Of a stretch of 64,000 nucleotides of DNA, positions 1 through 11,423 are shown piece after piece. Within the stretch, counting starts at the first letter, position 1. The number at the start of each line of letters is the position of its first letter. Position numbers and translations under genes: made by a program. Source of the DNA: Isoetes taiwanensis. Its lineage: Eukaryota > Streptophyta > Lycopodiopsida > Isoetales > Isoetaceae. The notes beneath the pieces were generated by a model. It made no database searches. It was not told the DNA's origin and worked only from the letters and a program-made list of their open reading frames with translations. Location: positions 15,647,030-15,711,029 of the forward strand of contig JAJEKV010000024.1 in the NCBI GenBank assembly GCA_021234155.1. The letters are read 5' to 3'.

Positions 1-1372
1 ACTTCATCTGGGAGGGAACAGAGGAGGGTGCTGCTATCAAAGTCAGTTGGAAAAAGTGCATGTTGCCAAAACATTTTGGCGGCCTTGGGATGATCAATTT
101 TCTTTTGCAGAGCAAGGCGATGATTTCTAAGTTTACTTGGAGAATTTTGAATAATGTGGATGAGTCTCCAGGTTCCCGTCTTGTTTATCAGTCTTTGCAA
201 ATGTGCATTTCTTTTAGGTCTCGATCTCTTAGGCCACTTTTCCCCTGGGCTCTGTTTTATCCACTGACCGCATACCCTAATGCGTCTCCATTTCTTAGAG
301 GATTGCTAGTTGCATGGGAGACTGTACAATCTCTGTTTCATTTTCACCATCTTACGCACACTAGCACTACTGCAAGTTGTTGGTGGATTCCATTGGACGG
401 TGGTCCTTTGGTATCTTCAGTCCACCCATTGAAGCAGCGTTGATGGAGAGCAGCAGGTGTGTATATGATATCTGATTGGTATAATGATCAAAGGCAGTTG
501 CTGACATGGGAAGAGTTTAGAGCTAAGTTCCTCCTTTTAAGGTGGGATCGGGCTATTTGGCAGAAGGTGTGTTCAATTCTTCCTCCAATAGCACAAGTGA
601 ATGACCCCCAGCCTTGGATAGTTCATGAACGTGTCAAAGCAAATAAGTTGGTGAATTCCATGTACAAGGTCTTGCTTGCTGCAGACGTCTTGCCTCCTTT
701 GTCCAAGTGGCCTTTGGTCATTCCTAGGGATCGGAAGAAAGCAGTATGGAAATGGGTATGGGATAAACTACTCCATCCCAAAGTATCTGTTTTATGGTGG
801 CAAGTCATTCATCGTTGTCTGCGCGTTAATATTCCGGTGCATAGATTTCATCCAGAGGTACCTGCACTTTGTTCCTTATGTGCATAGAGGGACGAGACAA
901 TTGAGCATTGCTTCTTCCTGTGTAGACATGTCAGACATGCTTGCATTAGGGCGGATTTGGGGTCTCAAAATGGCCTCCTATCAGCCATTCCACGTCATAT
1001 TTCCGCTCCTTTTTTCCCATGCCACCTAGGATACCAAAGTCTCATCATTACAGATTTACTTGGAATATTCTCCCAGAATAAGGGGGATTGCGCATTCATG
1101 GCGCCATATGTATTTAATTCTGTTGGTTGTCAGACAGGCTGATGCAACATGTGGCTAATCTAAAAAGCCACTTGCATTATAGCATACTGGCAACTCATGA
1201 CGGTGTCTCTTGGTTTGTCAGATACCAAGCGTGCGTGTCACCGATTCTTGCGCTATTTTCATTTAGAGGCCATGGCCATACAAGTTTCCCGCCTTCTATA
1301 TTTCAAAATTTGAATGTGTAGGTTGAAGCTTTGTATCGGACTTTCATTTCGAGGCTATTGCGGCTAAGCTTA
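1..1372 (+). pseudogene. LINE (L1-type) fragment: RT tail plus zf-RVT region, decayed
   Basis: The reading frame from about 60 carries the block that follows the reverse transcriptase in plant LINEs (PKHFGGLGMINFLLQSKAMI, then KFTWRILN). The frame from 459 to 887 holds the zf-RVT region (KWVWDKLLHPKVSVLWWQVI, then a CSLC pair). It runs into an in-frame TAG at about 885 and then continues with the second half of the zinc motif (TIEHCFFLCRH) towards 1142. A frame change near 450 and the stop show that it is dead. The endonuclease and RT core lie outside the window or are lost. The fragment near 9.5-10.4 kb has a similar GGxGM...SKxxISKF block, so both probably come from one family. The 3' end is unclear; a MITE starts at 1373. 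Confidence 0.8.
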
Positions 1373-1574
1373 TGGGTGGTTCACATGGAGAAGTTTAGGT
1401 CCTCTGGCTGAGTTAAAGAGAGTCGGACTGATTAAAAATTCAGCCGCATCAGCTCACGCAAGTTGGATCTTGCAAGGGCTGATTTTCCAAAACGGGGCTG
1501 AATTTTTTGCCTCAGCCCAAGTTCAGCCGGGTTTTAAGCCGGTAGCCCAGCGATTCGTCCATGTGAACCCAGCA
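1373..1574. mobile_element. PIF/Harbinger-like MITE (copy 1), TTA target duplication
   Basis: A 202-bp non-coding element is flanked by TTA on both sides (1370-1372 and 1575-1577). Its ends are imperfect inverted repeats sharing GGTTCACATGGA: TGGGTGGTTCACATGGA on the left and the complement of TGCTGGGTTCACATGGA on the right. The inside is rich in CAGCC/GGCTGA blocks that can pair. A diverged second copy lies at 31133-31328 with the same TTA flanks. The family call rests on TSD length and size; no transposase is present. Confidence 0.65.
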
Positions 1575-2620
1575 TTAACCTGGATCTTTACTTCATCCCA
1601 ATACAGGCTTCCCGCTCCCTACAATTCAAAATTTGAATTTGCTTAATGTATAAAAGCATGGATTGTAGGAGAATGGACTTTTCGATTTCCATATGCACGT
1701 TGAAAATTTCAAAAACGAGGTTAGTACGGACGTTCGGCTCACACGAAGCGAATTGTGCTGGGGCATACAAATTGTACACCTTCATTTCACGCCGTGCGAT
1801 CCAGGCAGTATGGAAGCTCCAAATGATGTGTGGATAAGGATCCAACTGACTCACGAATATGCTCCAGTCTTCAATCGCAAAAAAGGAGGTCTAAAAAAAT
1901 AAGAACTTAGACCTCGACGTGTTGTATCTTGCAGGCTAAAAAAGTGTCGACATCTGGACGGATGGCAGCTTATATCCATTGGATCCGTTGAGTGGCAAGA
2001 AACCGTCATTTCAGGATGTTTCAAGTTTAGTCCGATTTTGTGGTGACGGTAACTCTGGCCTCCTAGGATATTGTGAGAGATTGAGAGAGGATGAAGGCAT
2101 TCGGAATCGATAACAGTTCCCTGAGATGAGCTGCTTGAAGTACAAAGGTTATGGTGTTTGTGTTTAGATACCTCTAATACAAGAAGTCTTTGACTACTTT
2201 TAACAATAGATTCCTTTAAAAATCTATTGCTATTTAAATTATAGCAAAAATGAGTCTTGAAACTCTTTAAGTAGTAGAAGAACTCTTTGACTAGTTATCC
2301 ATTTGATGACCATTTTTTAAGAAAATATGATATGTGACATTCTTATATGCAAACATTCATAAAATTTATGAACATTGAAGGTCAAAGCCATCCTTGTTTA
2401 AAGAGGATCATATGATCACGAAATCTTCATGCTTGTAGTAATTGCATATAAGAAATTAAGCCTGTGTGATCCTTGCGTAAAAAAGTAAATAGAAACACAA
2501 ATATTGAACTTACAACTTAGCGTAAACAAATAGTATTTTAATAAACCAACACTTTATATACTAACACTTTACACTTTAAATAAGATATTTCTTTCTTTCC
2601 TTTTACTTGAAAGCTATTTT
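1575..2620. other. Intergenic, no gene recognised
   Basis: AT-rich sequence with stops in all frames. A short block at about 1606-1645 (GCTTCCCGC followed by CAAAATTTGAAT) loosely repeats one at 1285-1320, which suggests an old duplication around the MITE. I see nothing else. Confidence 0.5.
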
Positions 2621-2625
2621 TTTTT

Positions 2626-3030
2626 CAAGATGGATCACACCAAGCGAATAATACATATGCAAAAAAATAGGGACACACTAAATTCGCATGGTGTGATCCA
2701 CTTTCTTATTTGTTGTCAAATTAAAATTAAACACAAGTACTCATTCCTATTTGTATCTAAAATGCTTTACTTCTCTTAAGTACATAAGTCATTATTTTTC
2801 AAGAAGGATCACACCAAGCGAATAGTACATATGCAACAAAAATGGAACACACTAAATTCGCATCGTGTGATCCACTTTCTTATTTGTTGTCAAATTAAAA
2901 TTAAACACAAGTACCCCTTCTCATTTAATGCTTTACCACCCCAAGTGCATAAAGTTATTAGTGATTTTCAAAGAGCATATCTTTTTTTAAGAAGGATCAC
3001 ATCAAGCATCCTATTTGCATCTAAAATACT
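2626..3030. repeat. Tandem repeat of about 174 bp, each unit carrying an 18-bp inverted repeat
   Basis: Two full units and a truncated third. Each full unit has GGATCACACCAAGCGAAT (2632-2649 and 2806-2823) facing an almost perfect inverted copy (2682-2699 and 2855-2872) about 30 bp away, then a shared AT-rich spacer with ATTTGTTGTCAAATTAAAAT. The third unit keeps only the left arm at about 2994. This could be a tandemly amplified MITE or a satellite with a built-in hairpin. Confidence 0.8.
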
Positions 3031-3101
3031 TTACCAACTCTAGTAGTACATATAGTTGATTTCGGTGAAACTTCTGCGAGTGATAGGCGATTGGATGCGA
3101 T

Positions 3102-6100
3102 TCATGATCCTCCCCCTCCTGCTACAGGATACCACCAAGAGCAAAATAACGCATCTGCATCAACAACATATGGACACGAAGGATCTACATGAGCAAGAAC
3201 TGGTCCCGTGGTAAAAGCATGCTGGATATAAAAACTCCAATGCCTGGGAGAATTTGGAAGGAAAAAATCTGCTTCAGGACTCTCGAGAGAGAGATTAAGT
3301 AACAAAGCTTCTGAAGAGATCTCGATTGTCCATTGGGACCAGAAGCAAGATCTAAAAAGATAGTGTTCATTTTCTGCATAAGAGAGACATCTGGGGCAGA
3401 CATTAGTGTTTGAAAAGTTACAACTGAAGCGCTTGCTATTTGTGGCTAAACTTTTATGCCATAGTTGCCAAATGAATGCCTTAATTTTCGGGTTAATCGG
3501 GGACTTCGAAAGATGAATAAGATTGGCTCTGCAGCGTTCCTGGGATATTCCCCATTTGAGGTGTATACTCATCTCTTGATCTTTCATAAGATACTTGTAG
3601 GCCTCCTTTACTTTAAAAATGGGTTTCCCTTTGTATTGGCTTGAGAGATATAATTTGAAATGGCATTGTAGAGAGATCTGCTGCTATCATCTTCATACCT
3701 GATACTGGAAGAATCAAAAGGAATAGGTCCGTTAGCATCAAACAGATCTGAGATTGTGATCAAACCTTTTTCTTGCCACAGTTTAGCTTGGTCTGGGAAG
3801 TTTCTAATAAGACAATGGAAGCTGTTGTCCCCAAGAAGGTAAGGGTTCCAGAATATGTTTTGAGAAAGGGAGATTCCTTTCTCCCAAGAATACATTCCTT
3901 TTACCTGCTTCCAAGCCATTATCCACTTCCTTATCAAGGGAGGACAATTGTTGGGAATCTAAAATTCGAAAAAGGCTGCATCTGGGAGCAACATTTTGAT
4001 ATTCCATCCGTATGGCTTACATTTGAGGATGTAATGCTTGATGAGGACTGAAACTGGATGCTGGATCTTGTCTGTAATAGCTCTGAAGAAATATTTTACT
4101 GCCAGGGCTGTGGCATGCTTTTCAATATTGATGATTCCCAAACCTCCCATGGACTTGGGCTTGCAGCATTCTTCCATTGAGACAGGAGTCCAGCATTTTC
4201 TGTTGCTGCCACAAGAGATGAATCTACCAAGGATGCCCTGCAGCTTTTTGTAAACATATTTTAGAGTGAGGATAAAGGAGGATTGATAGACATGGGTTGA
4301 GGCAATAATCGAGTTAGCAAGAATTGCCCTACCAGCTTTAGAAAGGAATTTGGAGTTGAGGGTATCAACTTTGTGGTAGAATTTCTCAATGATGCCATTC
4401 CATAAATCAGCAGCATTTGAACGAATGGCAAAAGGAATGCCAAGCAATTTGGAATGAACATTCGGGGGTTGAAACTGCAATCAAGGAGAGTAGCTGCCTG
4501 AGTTCCCAGATCCGAGTTGTGGGAGGTAATCTTGGATTTGGCTGGATTAATCTTGCATCCAGAAAGGTTGCCAAAATCATTTAGGATTTCTTTGGTATGA
4601 TTTATCGACTGGAGATCCATGGATAAGAGGATAAAAATATCATCTGCAAAATGCCCATTTAAGAATTGATCAGTCATTTCATTTGTGGGGAGATATAAAC
4701 CTGTTAATGTTTCCTCATCCTTGGCTTTCTGCAGACTGCTGTGGAGGGCTTCCATGACAATAATGAAGAGGAAGGGGGCCAGGGGGCAACCTTGCTTGAC
4801 TCCTCTTTTGATGTTGAAGAAGGGGCTGCATTCCCCATTTATTATAACCGAGGAAGAGGAGTTGTTGAGAATTGCTGTAAAAAGGTTAATTGAGCTGGTA
4901 CTGAAACCAAGTTTCCTGCAGCAAATTTTAAGGAAATTCCAATTGACTGTGTCGAAAGCTTTAGTGATGTCGAGTTTGAGGAGAGCAATCTCTTGATTGG
5001 AGTCTTTTGCCCATCTGAGGCCTAGAGCAGCAGTGGCAACATTATCCAGGATATTCCTTCCTTTCAAGTAAGCCGATTGGCTATGACTGATAATATTATT
5101 TAAAATCTCCTTCAGCCTCTGAGTGATAGCACCTGAAATAATCTTATAGATGACATTAGTTAGAGAAATAGGTCTGTAGTCCGAAAAGGAGATGGGTTCG
5201 GGAATTCTTGGGATCAGAGTGATGAAGCTGGTGTTGATTCTATCATCCATCTTCTTCCTCAAAAGAAATTCATTAGCAACGTTCAAAATGTATGGTCCCA
5301 AAATATTCCAGGTTGCTTTGAAAAATTCAGCTGGAAAACCATCAGGTCCCGGGGATTTACCATTCTTCATACTATTAACCACTTTGCTGAGTTCATCAAT
5401 GGAAAAAAGGCTAGTTAAGGCTATGTTCTGATTTTGAGTAACTCTTTCTTCCATCTTGATAAAATTTTCACTATCCTGCTGGTTGATTTCTGCACTGGTG
5501 CCCATGATGTTAGTAAAATGGTTGGTAGCAGCAATCTTCAGATTATCATCCCCATTAATTTTGATACCATTTACCAGGACCTCTTCAATCTTATTTCTTT
5601 TGACTCTGCCCTTGGCTTTCACAAAAAAGTATTTGGAGTGGGCCCTTTCATCTTCTTTTAGCTCGGTTATCTTGGATTTAAGTCTCCAACCAGCAGCTAT
5701 CCTTAATTCCTCTGCTTCAATCTCGAGACTAATTCTGTTATACTCGTCTCCTACAACATTTGGAAGCAGACTTCTAAGATTATTCAAGTGGGCTGTTTTA
5801 GCAGTGTGAATCTCTTTCCCCCAGGTTTTAAGCTTGTTTTTAATGAGCTTGGCGAGGTTACACCACCAGGACATCCAACCATAGCTGCCATATGGTTTAA
5901 CAGTAGAGTTGATCACTTCCAGAATAGTATCCTTAAAATCTGAGTGATTAATAAGCTGGGAATTTAATTTGAAATAGGAATTTCTCTTGGCTGCAGACTC
6001 ACTGTTTGTTCGAATGATAATAAGCTGGGGGAAGTGATCAGCCAGAGTATAACCTTTCAGATTAATAACCCTTTCACTTAAATTCCATAAATTTTCGCTG

Positions 6101-6740
6101 AGATAAAATCTGTCATGAAGGCAGCAGATCGGGTTAATCCTACGATCAGTCCAGCTAAACTCATTTGGGGAGGTTCTGGCTAAAGTGAGATTGTTAAGAG
6201 AAATCAAGTTAGACCAAGAGTTGGACTCATCTGGGGAGAGAGGCCTGAAATTACGATTTCTCATGAAACTGTGAGTGACCATGTTGAAGTCCCCTCTCAT
6301 TATGATGTCATCAACCTCAATATTATTTAAACTATTTATGATCTTGTTCCAGATGTCTGTTCTCTCAGCTGGGCTATTATAAGCATAAATGTTGATAATG
6401 GCTAATCTAAAATTATCCATCTTGAAACAGAGAATCTGCCATCTGTCCAGGTTGTCATTGACCATATATTGATCAGTAATGTTGAGATTCTTTTTCCAAC
6501 AAATGGCCACTCCTTTAGAGCTGTTATTAGCAGGAAGGGCCCAAGTCTCCATGCCAGGAGGGAGGGTCCTGGCTATCTTAGAGCTGAAGTCGTCATCGTG
6601 CAATTTGTGTTCTTGAAGAAGAAGAAAATCAGGAATCAGGGAGGAGAGGCAAACTTTGAGTCTATCCCTTTTACTGGAATCATTAATACCTTGAAGATTC
6701 CAGGTAATTATGTTAAGAGAGCTATTTATTATAAACTGAA
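3102..6740 (-). pseudogene. LINE ORF2: endonuclease, reverse transcriptase, zf-RVT
   Basis: The main frame (6900-4261) overlaps the end of ORF1. The APE-type endonuclease starts near 6717 with LNIITWNLQG, followed by LLLQEHK, RGDFNMV, FSWTDRR and LADHFPQL, the usual blocks of plant L1 endonucleases. The RT has GKSPGPDGFPAEFF, LDITKAFD, GVKQGCPLAP and FADD (about 4643-4654), so the catalytic aspartates remain. Near 4480 the frame changes and continues with FLSKAGRAILANSIIAS and KSMGGLGI. After a stop near 3956 it resumes at 3937. A last shift near 3600 leads to zf-RVT (CPRCLSYAENEHYLFRSC) ending at 3102. It would nick and reverse-transcribe target DNA if intact; here the breaks rule that out. 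Confidence 0.85.
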
Positions 6741-8892
6741 GGAGATTTATAAGGAGAGAGATGCTCCCTGGGACTTCTTCTGATCGGGGTCTTCTCGGCT
6801 CCATCATTCTTGGAGTGTTTCTTTTTCCTCTTGCTGACGACTTGATTCCACTCTTGCTCGGAGGAGATCTCAGTAATGGTGACATTGTGCTTCTGCTCAT
6901 ACCTGTTGAGGGTTAGAGAGGTGGTTTGGTTTGGATCTTTCTCGCCAATTCTCATAATTAAAGTCTCTGGGTCCGAATCGAGCTGCAGCTTGATTTTGAG
7001 CAGATTCATAATATTGGAAAGAATGGGTCTGTTGGGTCTATAATTTAAAAGATCAGAAGGTTGCATAGCAGAGCTAGAGGGTTTTTGACTCGAACTGTTT
7101 AGATCCTCGTTAGGGATAGCAGTTGGGCTGTTAATTGCCTTGTTGCTGCTGTGGTTAATTATCCTCTGATCTGAAGGGGTACAATGGTTCTTAGAGGACT
7201 TTTGTACCCATACCTGTTTGACTTCGGATTGAACCAGATTACTCTTCTTAGTTGTCTCTTCAATTATCTCTGTTTTAGGGGCAGAGTAGGGGACATTGCT
7301 AAAATTGATCTGAATCTGCATATAGAATGCGAGATCCTGATGTTTACCGAGGGAGTCCAATCAGAGGAGATGGATTTGGAGAGGCAGACAGAGGGGAAAT
7401 TAGTTTGGCCGAGATGGTTGCCAATGGCTCGAAGGTGATTGGGGGTCCATAAGGATGGGGGCAGGTTCGGGAATTTGGCCCAGGTAGTAATAGAGATATT
7501 TGAATGGTCTCCTGTAATGAAATCAGGAAACCACTTCATAATATAAACCGAGTGTTTGCCAAAACTTCTAATTCTTTTTTTGAGCATATTATTGGCATGA
7601 TAATTATCTTGGCAGATAACCTGAAAAGTTTTAGTATCCAATTTCAGAATGGAGGCGATTTTGCAATGGTAAAGTTTGGAGATGTGGAACTTGACTTCAC
7701 TAGGAGCAGGACAGGAGTTGGGAAAATGGAAGATAAGACCCCTGTCAAGGAAAATATTGGAGGCTGAGTGGTCCTTTATGGTGGAGAGATCCAACAGATC
7801 AGGGATATCAACCTTGGCTTGAAATTGAATTCCTGCATCCTTATTAGTACATGCATAGGAACTTATTTCTGAAATTTTTGGAATAGAATTTTGAACAACA
7901 TCAGAGTAAGAGATGTTACTTTTTATCTTGTCTGCCTTGCCCAGAATCAGAACCTCCACTTGCACTTTGTTTTCTTTTTCCTTGTATTTGATCTCGTGGA
8001 GGTTGGCATTCTTGAGTTCAGTACAGTTCGGGCATGTACAATTAGCAGTTTCCTCAGGAATAAAGTACCCGTTACTGTCAATGCACTTGCAGCCATTGGA
8101 ACTTGAGAACGACATCTCGCTAATACCAAACTTTGCTTTGGTGCCTTTGAGGGTAACAACCGCATCAGGAATAGCAGCCTCCGTAATATACTTGAAATCC
8201 TTATTCCATTTTTCGGCAACATTTGGAAAAGTTTCAGCCCATCTTTCAACCATTTTAAAAGAGACTCTGCTCCATCCCGGCCCGGAACAGAGTTTCTGGT
8301 AGCATTTATTTGCTCTCATTTTGAGCTCATCCATGGTTGTTCTGAAAACCCCATTCTTTAAGCTGCAACAGTTTTGAGAGGAATGGCCTGATTTAATCGT
8401 CATTTTGGAGGTGAGCAGAAGGTCGAGGTGTTGAATTTTGTCAAGAGTGTTGAAAGCATATCTTTTGTCATCCGACCTGCCTCCTGAAAAATCAGACTCA
8501 TTTTTATCCTGTTCCTCAAAAGCCTGAAAGACTTCACCATCCTGCATCAGATCCATGATAATCGCTGTTGCTTTTTGTTGAGTTTTTAGAAGATTGAAAT
8601 GGGCATGGAGCTCTTTAATCTGTTTCCAATCACTGTCCTGATCTTGTTCCAGTTTTGCAATGTACCTGATGTCTATTTCCTCACTAGGCTTGAAAGCCAC
8701 AGCCTTGACTCGGGAAGATGAAGCTTCAAACCTTGCAGCCATGGTAGCGCTAATTCTGTTGGACCTTGGGAGAAAATCGCGCGCCGGATGACGGAGGTAA
8801 AGGGAGTTTTTGGAAAAGAGAGGTTTAGAAAAGATTCTTGAGAAAGACATAGCGAAAACAGGGGAGCCAAAGAAAGGGAACCGAGGGGTCAA
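6722..8892 (-). pseudogene. LINE ORF1, DUF4283-type nucleic-acid-binding protein
   Basis: The first part (8892-7264) may really start at one of the inner methionines, for example at MAARFEASSS. It has two CxC/CxxC cysteine clusters near residues 275-295 (CKCIDSNG, CTCPNCTE) and ends in a DUF4283-like block (WFPDF, then TTWAKFPNLPPSLW). A -1 frameshift at about 7300 moves the frame to 7360-6722, which carries the usual ORF1 tail with a basic stretch (VVSKRKKKHSK). Plant LINE ORF1 proteins of this class bind the element RNA. The frameshift makes this copy non-functional unless it is a sequencing error. Confidence 0.7.
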
Positions 8893-9077
8893 ATCAAGGG
8901 ATGAGAAGGAAAAAAGGGGATCTGACAGGGCCAGCAGGCCCTACCCAGGATCTATCATAGAAAGGGCTGGGTCAAATCAAGAGGAGGGGAGAGGGGCTCG
9001 GAAAACAAGAAAAGGCAAAGCACACAACGGAAAAAAGAAATCTAAGAAGAATAGAGTTAAGCCCAGGCTGACAGATA

Positions 9078-9462
9078 CTAGTTGGCTATCGAGAACCTCC
9101 AAATTACAGTGTCAATTTCTTGAATTGTTCTTGCAGGTTCCATATCAAAGAAAGAGGCCCAGTGATAGATAGGTTCCACTCCAAAATCGACAGGACAATT
9201 CATAAGGAAAAGATTTCTCTCATATCTATGACCTAAGAAAGGTTGGAAATTATGCGTGGTGACTCTGATATCCAACTCTGTCAAAGCATAAGATGCAAAG
9301 GTAATAGTAATTGAAGCTAAGTCTACAGAAACCAACCCGAGATCTAGTTTCTATTGCTAGCCTGATTAGATTTTCTATGATCAGCACCGAATCGTGATGA
9401 TCCCAAGGAATTTGGGGGAAGCCCAACCCCTGGAGAACAACCTCTAGCAAGGCCTCATCCAT
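9078..9462 (-). pseudogene. Decayed coding segment, family not recognised
   Basis: Two minus-strand frames (9462-9250 and 9335-9078) join across a one-base shift near 9345, where RLAIETRSRVG runs into VSVDLASITITFASYAL. The composition looks like real protein, and it lies between two LINE remnants, so it may be part of another LINE ORF1. I do not recognise the family. Confidence 0.35.
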
Positions 9463-9479
9463 CGGGGGTGGGAGATCCC

Positions 9480-10450
9480 TTGCAAATTCCAGGGAAGGAG
9501 TCCGTAGGCGTTAGGCGCGAGTTGAGGGCGCTCATTCTCCTTCAAAATCTTTAGCGGGATACAGCGACAGAATCTTCATGTTGTATATCTTATTGATTTT
9601 GCTAAGGCTTACGATAGTGCCAGTTGGGATTTCATGCGCCTGTATTTGCTCAGGTTGGGGTTTGGACAATTGTCCACATCAGATGTTATGAAACTACATG
9701 TCTCTGCTTGGGCCACTGTGCTATTCCATGGCGAGCCATCATATCTTTCCAATTAGCCATCATAGCGGATGGGTTTTTGCAGGGCTTGGCTATGGAAGAT
9801 GGCTCACAAGAAGTAGACAATCAATATGCAGATGACATATTTCTATTCCTTGTTGCTTCTTTAGAGAATTTGGAAATGGCAAGCTAGATACATTTTCACT
9901 GGCATCTGGTGTGCTTGTTGGCTGGCAAAAATGCACTGCTCTTCGGATTTTGGACATTCCGACACTGTCTTCTATACTTGATTTTTTATCGAAGGTGCTT
10001 ACTCATGGGCAATTCACCAACTTGCTTGGCATTCTGGTTAGAATTCATGTCAGTGTGGGAGCGACATGGGAAGAGATCGAAAGGATTGGAGAAGCATGTA
10101 TGGTGGTGGAATACTCCAAAGTTGTCACTTGTAGGCCGCATTACTGGGGCCAAGTCTGTGCTTAGTAGCGCACCTGTTTATATGGCATCTTGCTTGCTAG
10201 CTCCACTGACCATGCAAGAACTCATAGCCATTGTTAAAAACTTCCTCTAGAAGGGTATAGAAGTGGGTACCATGGTCAAGGTAGCCTGGTCCAAGTTTGT
10301 CCTTCCCAATTGGGCTGGTGGTCGGGGTATGTCAGACTGCTTATGTCAAAGTAAAGTCCTCATTTCAAAATTCATTTGAAGGCTTTTGAATCAGGAAGAT
10401 GACTCTCTTGGTCTACATCTTTTCAAGTAGTCGCTTACTCATTGTATCCC
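9480..10450 (+). pseudogene. LINE reverse transcriptase fragment with internal deletions
   Basis: RT motif A appears as VYLIDFAKAYDSASWDF (from about 9576) and motif C as QYADDIFLFL (about 9822-9850), only 250 bp apart, so the middle of the RT is deleted or scrambled. Downstream come KLSLVGRITGAKSVLSSAPV (from about 10120) and GGRGMSDCLCQSKVLISKF (from about 10317), typical of the RT tail. The frame changes several times. It resembles the fragment at 1-1372. Confidence 0.75.
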
Positions 10451-10692
10451 ACTTGGCACGATGATAGTTAAACCCCCTTTGCCATGGACACTATTTCACC
10501 CATTGTAGCCATCTCAAATGCCTCATCTTTTTTGCGGGGTTATTGGATACATGGATTGTGGTACATGTATTATTTCAGCCGTCTCCGTCCATTCACGCTA
10601 TGCTAGATATGCCACGGTGGTGGACACCACTATCGCCAGATCTATCGGCGTGGACATCGACGTGGATAGGCTAGAATGAAGGGAGTTGGCCA
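10450..10692. other. Intergenic, no gene recognised
   Basis: The short stretch between the LINE fragment and the next MITE has stops in all frames. It is probably LINE 3' sequence. Confidence 0.4.
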
Positions 10693-10701
10693 CCTGGTTT
10701 T

Positions 10702-10884
10702 GGAGCGCAGTAAATATCGGACGCTGACATGTTATACCCACGGGCATACCCGTGGTATATCCGTGTGTTTGACATGTTATAGCCACGCCCAAAAAAAATT
10801 ACACGGCGTTTTTGTGGACTTAGCGGATTTTTTGCCATTTAAGGCTGGGTATAACATGTCAGCGTCCGACATTTACCGCGATGG
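10702..10884. mobile_element. MITE with about 40-bp inverted repeats and 9-bp target duplication (Mutator-like)
   Basis: The inverted arms share CGGACGCTGACATGTTATAC (about 10719-10738 and its complement near 10848-10867) and extend to both ends with a few mismatches. CCTGGTTTT occurs directly outside each end (10693-10701 and 10885-10893), a 9-bp duplication as expected for Mutator-type insertion. No coding capacity. It lies about 290 bp upstream of the TATA box of the DCN1-like gene. Confidence 0.75.
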
Positions 10885-11174
10885 CCTGGTTTTAAGCAAG
10901 CCTATTAAAAATTGCGGTGTCCCCAAAAGATATTGCGGCACTTTATTATACGTACCACAAGGGTATACAACACACATTTCGTTGTCTAAGCTAGAGAATG
11001 GCTCTATTTCGGTCCCTCCACGTCACATCCACGTTTATTACTAGCTAGTTTAAACATGTGCTAAAAAATATGAGAATAGAGCCTCTAAAACGTGTATGTG
11101 TGATCACCTGTACTTTACGACTCACAGAAATACAATAAGTATAATATACGCAACCATACGTGCGCAAACGCACC

Positions 11175-11181
11175 TATAAAT
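11175..11181 (+). promoter_or_regulatory. TATA box of the DCN1-like gene
   Basis: TATAAAT lies about 250 bp before the ATG at 11424, with a C/T-rich leader following. There is no other strong TATA element close by. This is a prediction by position only. Confidence 0.5.
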
Positions 11182-11423
11182 GCGCGAGTTACTGTCTCCG
11201 CCGGATTTGCAGAGCTCAACAAAAGCAGCAGCCAAGGACTCGCCGGACTTCTTCCTTCCTGAGAATGCATGCTCTCTTAAATCGATAAACAAGTTGGAGC
11301 TTGTGGGCCTGTGTTAGATTTGAGACTGAGATATTTTTTCTTAGAAGGGATCCGAAAGGATCGTCGAAGCAGCTCCTAATAGGTGCCGTCTGCAGTGCTA
11401 GTTTCAAACCACGACGCGGAGCT

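Larger units (their letters stand above)
3100..9060 (-). mobile_element. Near full-length L1-type LINE, inactive
   Basis: On the minus strand the order is ORF1 (DUF4283 type, 8892-6722), then endonuclease, reverse transcriptase and zf-RVT (about 6740-3102). The layout is complete, but there is a frameshift in ORF1, two frameshifts in ORF2 and a stop near 3956. I found no clear poly(A) tail at the low-coordinate end and no target duplication, so both ends are approximate. Confidence 0.85.
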
